NCBI GenBank assembly: GCA_002633025.1
Contig: NMRB01000195.1
Coordinates: 197,241 to 261,240 of the forward strand
Reading direction: 5' to 3'
Length of the DNA: 64,000 nt
From: Notospermus geniculatus
Lineage: Eukaryota; Nemertea; Pilidiophora; Heteronemertea; Lineidae
The notes under the pieces were generated by a model. It did no database searches. It saw only the letters and a program-made list of their open reading frames with translations, and was not told where the DNA came from. This document shows, one piece after another, positions 12,901-21,900 of this stretch. Made by a program: the position numbers and the translations under genes. Position 1 is the first letter of the stretch; each line of letters begins with the position of its first letter.

Positions 12901-15900
12901 AATGTTGGTTCAGAGTTGACACTGCAGCAACTAGTTGATTGATGCTGGAGTGTTGTATCAGAACTAAACGTGCTTTAGTCATGTTAGTGTAGGGCAAATA
13001 CCCAGTGCTTCATGTAAGATGGGCGCAATCACACTCGTGCCCCTGCGCGCCCGCAAAATTGCACCAAGGAGCTCGATTGACCGCGCACCTCAGCATCCTG
13101 GAAGTAACCGACCATCGATTTTCACGAGTGTGAACAGCTCTCCTCGAGCCTTTGAGGAGCTCAACTGATTGAGCTCCTCCAGATTTCAAACGTGAAGCAC
13201 TGAAATACCAACCAAGTGGTGGTGTGCAAAAGGCAGCAGCAGCGAAAAATCTCAAGCATTACTTAATGTGCTAGAACCATCTCGTCATCAGATGAATTTG
13301 ATATCGTTTCAGTCCCTTTAGTGTCAAGGATCCTTCCATCCGATGTATGCAGAATTCACAAAAGAGGCTCAAGTATAAGGTGAGTACCGGTAAAGTGTGC
13401 AGATCTTCCATCTGTAGATAGTCTGTATTTTTCTTCATCGGTGTTTTTCACTACAAATAACAGTCAGGAAAGAGAGCCAGACCATCTTAGATCGTGGCCA
13501 CCATAGAACAATTAATGGCAGTCTTCTAATCAAGAAATACATCAGTTGCAAAAAATTGATAATGCATGAACGCTGGCGCCGGGAAAAAAAATTTGGAATT
13601 CGTTGAACTGGGAAAGAGAATACAGATGCAGTAAATGGCATCAGACTTGTGGAATTGAATACGTTGCATTATTTTATCCCTGGATTACATTTCTGTATGT
13701 TTCATCTTTATTGGTGAATTATAATCCCTGATAGGGTTTCCGTCTGTCTGTGGGATGCTGTGCGGTGTTAAATTGTGGTTAAATGACGGAGACTGAACGA
13801 TGCCATGCTAATGAAGTATCACATGCAGGTTATGTCGTGGTTGGTCATCGAATTACCTATTATGCTTTTCCTGGAATATGGTTGTAGGAATGACATGATT
13901 AGAGTACCGGGTACTTGTCATGATGACTGCAGTAACCACTGGGCAGTACAGGTATATGTGGTGGTGGTGATTATGGCCTCCACCCCACGAAGAAAGAACT
14001 GTTGAACAGTAGCATTGATGTTTTGACTCTCTCCTTTTCAGATTGGACACAACATTAGTTGACTTCAATGACATGCGCTGGGAACGGGGTGACATTACTT
14101 TTATATTCAACGGGGAGTCTAAGCCGTCAAACTCATTGACTGTACTAGATAATAAACTCAAAGTCTTTCAGAAAATCAGGAACGAGGTATGTGCCACTGG
14201 TATGCAGACACAGTCTTTTTGAATGAAAATGTTGACGTTTTGGAGACTCCAGTTAATTGATTACCTGGTAATTGATTATTGATTGATTGATTTCCTCCAG
14301 GTGGAATACGTACCAAACCTTTTGATTTTCAGGAGTCAGAGACTGAGATTGAAGATGAAATCGACATACTGATGAGCAGTGATATTGTTGCTGCGCAGAT
14401 GCCAACTAAAAATATCACATTTACCCGAGCACAAAAAGGTTTCCTATTCAGGGAAGACAAAACTGTAAGTAAAATAACAAACCAGTATTTCAATATCAGT
14501 CAGTATTAGTGTTGATTTTATACATTAGGCTTACTGAGATATTGTAGGCCTCCTGTGTTGTCAGTGCTCCTCGTCTTACAGATATATGAGTAACGCAAAA
14601 ATGAAAATGACTAGCATTTCAGTTCTTGAGTTACTCGAACGAAAAATGCATAATCTGTCTATCCATTTCAGGAAATGGTGGGCGAATTCAAAGCTGATTT
14701 TTATGCAGTTCATGGTATGCTGTTGGACACCAAAAAGCGGTGAGTGTAGAAGTGATAAAAGAAATTGCAGCCATCTAAACAGTAAAGTCTTTCCTGATCA
14801 AAAGTATGCGTCCCTTCCATAAGTGTACAGATCCCTGTCAAGTCATTGCATACCTGTAGCTTGGTCTGTGGGAGTTGGTGAAAATCTTACCTTGTGCCTG
14901 TTGCCATGAATTATGTCTCGTTTTCTTTCAGGCGAGAGCATTTATCAGATGAGGATTTACAAAAAAATAAGGCCCTGATGGAGAGCCTAAGCAAAGGAAC
15001 AATCGTAGAAAACTGTGATGTAAGTTGCTGTTAGCTCTGAATTTTATTTGTGTTTTGTTAAACAATGGTCATCCTATCTGGTGTACTGTAGAATTGGGTA
15101 ATCTTATAGTTTAGTATGTAGAAAAAATCCTTGTTTTTTATTTTGCAATTTTGCAAGGGTGATGAACTCGCAAAGGTTATTCGTCCCTAAATCTTGGATT
15201 TTTATGGTGACTTCGTGTGTTAGTGTGATATAATTGTGTGACGAACAATCACTGAAGCTTTTGTACTTTCACACTTTCAGCTCATGAAGGTATTTTTTTT
15301 TCACATGTTTAGTTCAATATACTTGGTATTGAAATTTGGCATTTAGGTTTATGACGCCATTTAGATTTTCGCTACTGTTTGCCCTATCAGTGAATGCTCT
15401 GTCAGTTCCTTCGGAATATGTGGTCAAGTTTACACCTTGTTGGTTCACTTCAGAGCATGCGGGTTGCAATTGAAACGTCCCCTTTTTCTGCACAAATACG
15501 GTCCACTTAATCGTCTAAATGATAAGGGAGCTGCGGTAAACAGTCTTTGTTCCATCACATGTAGACTCAGAGCCCTTGCAGTTGAAGATGATGCAGAAAA
15601 TTAAAGTCTTTATCCCATATGATCTCAATCAACCCCAGGTCCCAATTGGTCGTTTCTCATCTTCAAAGTGTGCTTCCTCCAATTCTGCTTACATGTACCT
15701 GACCTGTCCACTTCTTTCAGGACATAAAAGGTTGCAACATTTGGTGATGGTCCAATTCTTTGTTTCGCCTGTAATTTTAGGGATTGTTTCACTATGTACC
15801 GGTATGTTGGGATGATGGTTGTCCAGTCTACATTCTGAAAATCTGTGTGACATACCGTATTTATTGGCGTACAAAACGCACTGGGATATAAGCCGCACCC

Positions 15901-18900
15901 CCTGGACGCCATTACCAAATCCATAAATAAAGCGCACTGGTGAATAAGGCGCATCCCACACCATGCACATTCAACTATACATGCACCTTATACTACTGTA
16001 CATGCATCACACCAACACGCGGTGGCGTCAATTTGAGCATGCCTGAGCACACCATTACACTTCCTGTACTGTTGTCCTGTGCTTATATAGAGTCTCGTTC
16101 AGCTTTCGTATATTTCTTGGTTCAGTGTCAAATCAGTGTCAAATATTCTAGGATGTTCATCTCTTTACCAGATGAATGAAATAAATTGTTAATGTTACTC
16201 CAAGACAGTTTTGTCTTGGGGTTGAATATATATATTTTTATTATTTGCATATAGGGTGTACTAGAATAAAAAAATGCTAATTCCCCTTCACTTGTTCTTT
16301 ACCCTGATATTGGTATTCCCCAGGGGTATTCCCCTGGCTGTCAGACCCGGATGTTATGACGTCATTTTCACTACAGTTGGGGGCCATCTCAGCTTTCTTC
16401 AACATGAGTTGATAGCATTCATGAATAGCTTGTGAATCATCATGTAAACCATACGATGAGATGCCCCCTCACCTGCCAGCCTCGATTTCAAATCAGAAAA
16501 CATGGCATGGTCAAGACATGCAAGATGGTGGCTGACAGAAACGAAAAACTTGATGGGTTTAAGTTCATTTTGGGTGGGAATAAAAAACTTTTTTCAACAA
16601 ATGGAGGGACTAGGGGGGCTAGTATGATTGTGGATGGCATGCAAGGACTGGATTTACAGTTTAAAGTGAGTGATCAGGTGAACTTTTGACCGTTTTAGCG
16701 CCGTGTTGACATTCATGTTGCCAGCATCATCCAACTTGATCACCGTTGTGTCAAGGTTTTGGGGCCTCAAAAAACTTTTTGGAGGGGTAGTGCTTTTGGC
16801 CACCCTGATCCTTAAATAAAACGCACCTTCCTATAAGCCGCAGGCCCGTTTTTGAGGCCCTTTTGGGGTCAAAAAGTCGCGCCTTGTACGCCAATAAATA
16901 CGGTACATGTAGAATGTATGTTATTCTGCCCAACAAACATTTCTCAAACTCCATTAGACTTCTCATTGGCACCTATACACTGGCAGCATGTAGACTGGTT
17001 CGCTTATATGAATTTTGGGGTTGGTTTTGCTTTAGATAATCAGTTTTAAAATCTGTCCTAATCATTCTAGTAGGCGTCTTTCACGACTTGCCTCCTTGTA
17101 TCCTGCTTTGGGCAGATTTTTTACTAAACATTGTAAAGAAAGGAGTCCAAATGAGAAATTTACAGACATCTGAGATAGTGCCGGCAACTTATGAGGTGAT
17201 AGACATGTAACACTCTGATGTTCATAGTCTCTATGATCAATGAGATTACGACAAATCAAATACCGTATTTATTGGCGTACAAAACGCACTGGGATATAAG
17301 CCGCACCCCCTGGACGCCATTACCAAATCCATAAATAAAGCGCACTGGTGAAAATAATTCTCATCATGGGTTAAACATATTCTGAGCCCACTTCATTTTC
17401 CTGCCACCTAAGAAATCAATATCGCTGTGACTTCTCCCCCGGCGTCACAAGCTAAAGACTCTCTCGCCAGCTAAATAGAGGAGAAACGTGCAAAAAGATA
17501 TCTGATGTTCGGTTACAGGTGCTTTTTGTACTTCTCCAATAATTGAATTTCAATCCGGAGTGTCGGATCGATCGGTTCTGATCCGTGCTTTTGGGATGGT
17601 GTACTCTATTTTAGAACCTTGCAGTGACTCGACAGATTAAATTTCTATCGCAAGAGTTGCTGTGACAGGCATGACAGGATAATGAGTGTGCGCAATGGGT
17701 GTATCCATTATTCAGTGGCATAGGCATGAAAGCAACAATGCCAGCTGGTGATAACTCTATAATGAGTTGAAGATTTTAATCCAACTGTAGATTTGTCAGT
17801 CATATTACGTCATCACAACAAAATCCGGGGAACCCCCGAAAACACCCGAGGATCTCAGCTTGCGTAGGACGTAATAGTACGCCCTGCAAGGAAATGGCGC
17901 TTCACATTGCGTAGGACGTTATATCACGTCCTGAACCTTAGGGCCTATGTGTCAAATACTTTTTTTGGCAATTTTTTTAAGAAAGAAAATTTTTTTCAAA
18001 AATTAATTACACAGTTAACGGGTTAAAGCTGAGGAATGGAAGTGGTTGAATCTAAAGAGGTTGAACTTCGCCTCCTAGATAAATCCATCAGACATTTAGT
18101 ACCATCCTGATATCTCTCGTCTATTACAAGGCGGTTGAAGTATCCCCACCTGGCCACTACTGACTAGGTCTGCAGGTGGAATGTAAATAAAGTTTAACAT
18201 GCATTCTAGAAAGCTTGAATTAGTAGTATAATTTATGATATCTATACCGGTACAGTATAGATCCACTCGAATGTTTCTCTCATGTTAGGAAAACAGTCAA
18301 TACCGAAGTCCTCACATTGAAAAAGCAATCAGGATGTTGTTAGGAGGATCCTGATATTGCCACTAGCATGTCTAGCAGAAGCGGCTTGATTACCTTCCCT
18401 TAGCTTGAGGGGATTGCCGGCATTAACGACTGAATGGGTTTTAGTGTGATAGGACTGGAATAAGATTTACGAGAATGTGTCAAGGGTGATGGATAAAGGT
18501 TCAAATGATCGAAGCTGGGAGGAATTAGCAAGGTTTTTTGCTGAGCTCATGGTTTTGTCCCGCTGCAGAACAGCAGGGGACATTTGAATATTCAAGGGAG
18601 AAATCATTTGTTGTTTCCTCGACTCAGATAAAATCTTGCTGAGGCAGGAAAATAATGTTGGTTCAAGAGTTGACATTGCAGCAACTAGTTGATTGATGTT
18701 GGACTGTTGTATCAGAACTACATGTAACATGCTTTAGTCATGTTAGTATAGGGCAATACCCAGTGCTTCACGTAAGATGGGCGCAATCACACTCGTGCCC
18801 CTGCGCGCCCGCAAAATTGCACCGAGGAGCGCGATTGACCACGCACCTCAGTATCCTGGAAGTAACCGACCATCGATTTTCACGAGTGTGAACTGCTCTC

Positions 18901-21900
18901 CTCGAGCCTTTGACTTTGAGGAGCTCAACTGATTGAGCTTCTGCAGATTTCAAATGTGAAGCAATGAAATACCAACCAAGTGGTGGTGTGCAAAAGGCAA
19001 CAGCAGCTAAAAATCTCAAGCATTACTTAATGTGCTAGAACCATCTAGTCATCAGATGAATTTGATATTGTTTCAGTCCCTTTAGTGTCAAGGATCCTTC
19101 CATCCGATGTATGCAGAATTCACAAAAGAGGCTCAAGTATAAGGTGAGTAAAGTGTGCAGATCTTCCATCTGTACATGTAGATAATCTGTATTTTTCTTC
19201 ATCGGTGTTTTTCAGTACAAATAACAGTCAGGAAAGAGAGCCAGACCATCTTAGATTGTGGCCAGCATAGAACAAACGGCAGTCTTCTAATCAAGAAATA
19301 CATCAGTTATTGCAAAAAATTGATAATGCATTGACGCTGGCGCCGGGAAAAAAAATTTGGAATTCGTTGAACTGGGAAAGAGAATACAGATGCAGTAAAT
19401 GGCATCGGACTTGTGGAATTGAATACATTGCATTATTTTATCCGTGGATTACATTTCTGCATGTTTCATCTTTATTGGTGAATTATAATCCCTGATAGGG
19501 TTTCCGTCTGTCTGTGGGATGCTGTGCGGTGTTAAATTGTGGTTAAATGACGGAGACTGAACGATGCCATGCTAATGAAGTATCGCATGCAGGTTATGTC
19601 TTGTTTGGTCATCGAATTACCTATTATGCTTTTCCTGGAATATGGTAAGGAATGACATGGAAAGAGTAACAACATGTCGTGATGACAGTGGCAACCACTG
19701 GGCAGTACATGTATTAGGCCAAAAAAAAAATTGTCTGTTTCTTGTCCAGCAACTCAGCGAAAATTGATGCGGGCATGCAAATTTTTTTTAAATTTTCAAA
19801 TAATTTTTTTTCCCATTTTCTTGATGGATGGGGGGAAATACCACCAGCAAACTATCTCTCTACATGTTTAAAGCACAGATTTCATGAAAAATAAAGATGA
19901 TTTCAAGTGATGAAGCATTTCTGTGCATTGTATAGAAGGCACTGCGTAAGCAAAGAGGGAAAATTTGAAATTGGTGAAAAAAAAAATTTCCATGCGGAGG
20001 GTCTGGGAATGACGCGGGCGCGGACAAGAAACAAATACTTTATTTTTTTGGCCTTAGATGGTGGTGGTGGTGGTTGAACAGTAGCATTGATGTTTTGACT
20101 TTCTCCTTTTCAGATTGGACACAACATTAGTTGACTTCAATGACATGCGCTGGGAACGGGGAGACATTACTTTTATATTCAACGGGGAGTCTAAGCCGTC
20201 AAACTCATTGACTGTACTAGATAATAAACTCAAAGTCTTTCAGAAAATCAGGAACGAGGTATGTGCCACTGGTATGCAGACACAGTCTTTTTGAATGAAA
20301 ATGTTGATGTTTTGGAGACTCCAGTTAATTGATTACCTGGTAATTGATTATTGATTGATTGATTTCCTCCATATGGAATACGTACCAAACCTTTTGATTT
20401 TCAGGAGTCAGAGACTGAGATTGAAGATGAAATCGACATACTGATGAGCAGTGATATTGTTGCTGCGCAGATGCCAACTAAAAATATCACATTTACCCGA
20501 GCACAAAAAGGCTTCCTATTCAGGGAAGACAAAACTGTAAGTAAAATAACAAACCAGTATTTCAATGTCAGTATTAGTGTTGATTTTATAGGCTTACTGA
20601 AATATTGTAGGCCTCCTGTGTTGTCAGTGCTCCTCGTCTTGCAGATATATGAGTAACGCAAAAATGAAAATGACTAGTATTTCAGTTCTTGAGTTACTCG
20701 AACGAAAAATGCATAATCTGTCTATCCATTTCAGGAAATGGTGGGCGAATTCAAAGCTGATTTTTATGCAGTTCATGGTATGCTGTTGGACACCAAAAAG
20801 CGGTGAGTGTAGAAGTGATAAAAGAAATTGCAGCCATCTAAACAGTAAAGTCTTTCTTGATCAAAAGTATGCGTCCCTTCCATAAGTGTACAGATCCCTG
20901 TCAAGTCATTGCATACCTGTAGCTTGGTCTGTGGGAGTCGGTGAAAATCTTACCTTGTGCCTGTTGCCATGAATTGTGTCTCATTTTCTTTCAGGCGAGA
21001 GCATTTATCAGATGAGGATTTACAAAAAAATAAGGCCCTGATGGAGAGCCTAAGCAAAGGAACAATCGTAGAAAACTGTGATGTAAGTTGCTGTTAGCTC
21101 TGAATTTTATTTGTGTTTTGTTAAACAATGGTCATCCTATCTGGTGTACTGTAGAATTGGGTAATCTTATAGTTTAGTATGTAGAAAAAATCCTTGTTTT
21201 TTATTTTGCAATTTTGCAAGGGTGATGAACTCGCAAAGGTTATTCGTCCCTAAATATTGGATTTCTATGGTGACTTCGTGTGTGAGTCAGAGTGTGATAT
21301 AATTGTGTGATGAACAATCACTGAAGCTTTTGTACTTTCACACTTTCAGCTCATGAAGGTATTTTTTCACATGTTTAGCTACTTGGTATTGAAATTTGGC
21401 ATTTAGGTTTATGACGCCAGGTGTAGATTTTCTTTACTGTTTGCTCTCTCAGTGAATGCCCTGTCAGTTCCTTCAGAATATGTGGTCAAGTTTACACCTT
21501 GTTGATTCACTTCAGAGCATGCGGGTTGCAATTGAAACGCCCCCTTTTTCGGCACAAATACGGTCCACTCAATCATCTAAATGATAAGGGAGCTGCGGTA
21601 AACAGTCTTTGTTCCATCACATAGACTCAGAGCCCTTGCAGTTGAAGATGATGCAGAAAATTAAAGTCTTTATCCCATATGATCTCAATCAACCCCAGGT
21701 CCCAGTTGATCGTTTCTCATCTTCAAAGTATGCTCCCTCCAATTCTGCTTACCTGGCCTGTCCACTTCTTTCAGGACATAAAAGGTTGCAACATTTGGTG
21801 ATGGTCCAATTCTTTGTTTCGCCTGTAATTTTAGGGATTGTTTCACTATGTATGTTGGGATGATGGTTGTCCAGTCTACATTCTGAAAATCTGTGTGACA

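Larger units (their letters stand above)
11600..17352. repeat. Duplicated block, copy A (ANKRD13C introns/exons 5-9)
   Basis: From ATAATTCTCATCATGGG at 11600 this block is nearly identical to 17353-22276 and includes exons 5-9 of ANKRD13C. Copy A has two insertions of a CCGTATTTATTGGCG-ended element (15855-16903 and the truncated 17263-17352) that copy B lacks. The right edge of copy A is inside that truncated element, joined directly to the start of copy B. The pattern fits two alleles placed in tandem by the assembler; a true tandem duplication is the alternative. Confidence 0.95.

Noticed and set aside
13853-14161. 102-codon minus-strand open frame
   Set aside because: Antisense shadow of ANKRD13C exon 6 copy A.
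16432-16689. 85-codon open frame inside the CCGTATT element
   Set aside because: No transposase motif, too short for a Tc1/mariner enzyme, and absent from the other end of the element; treated as non-coding.
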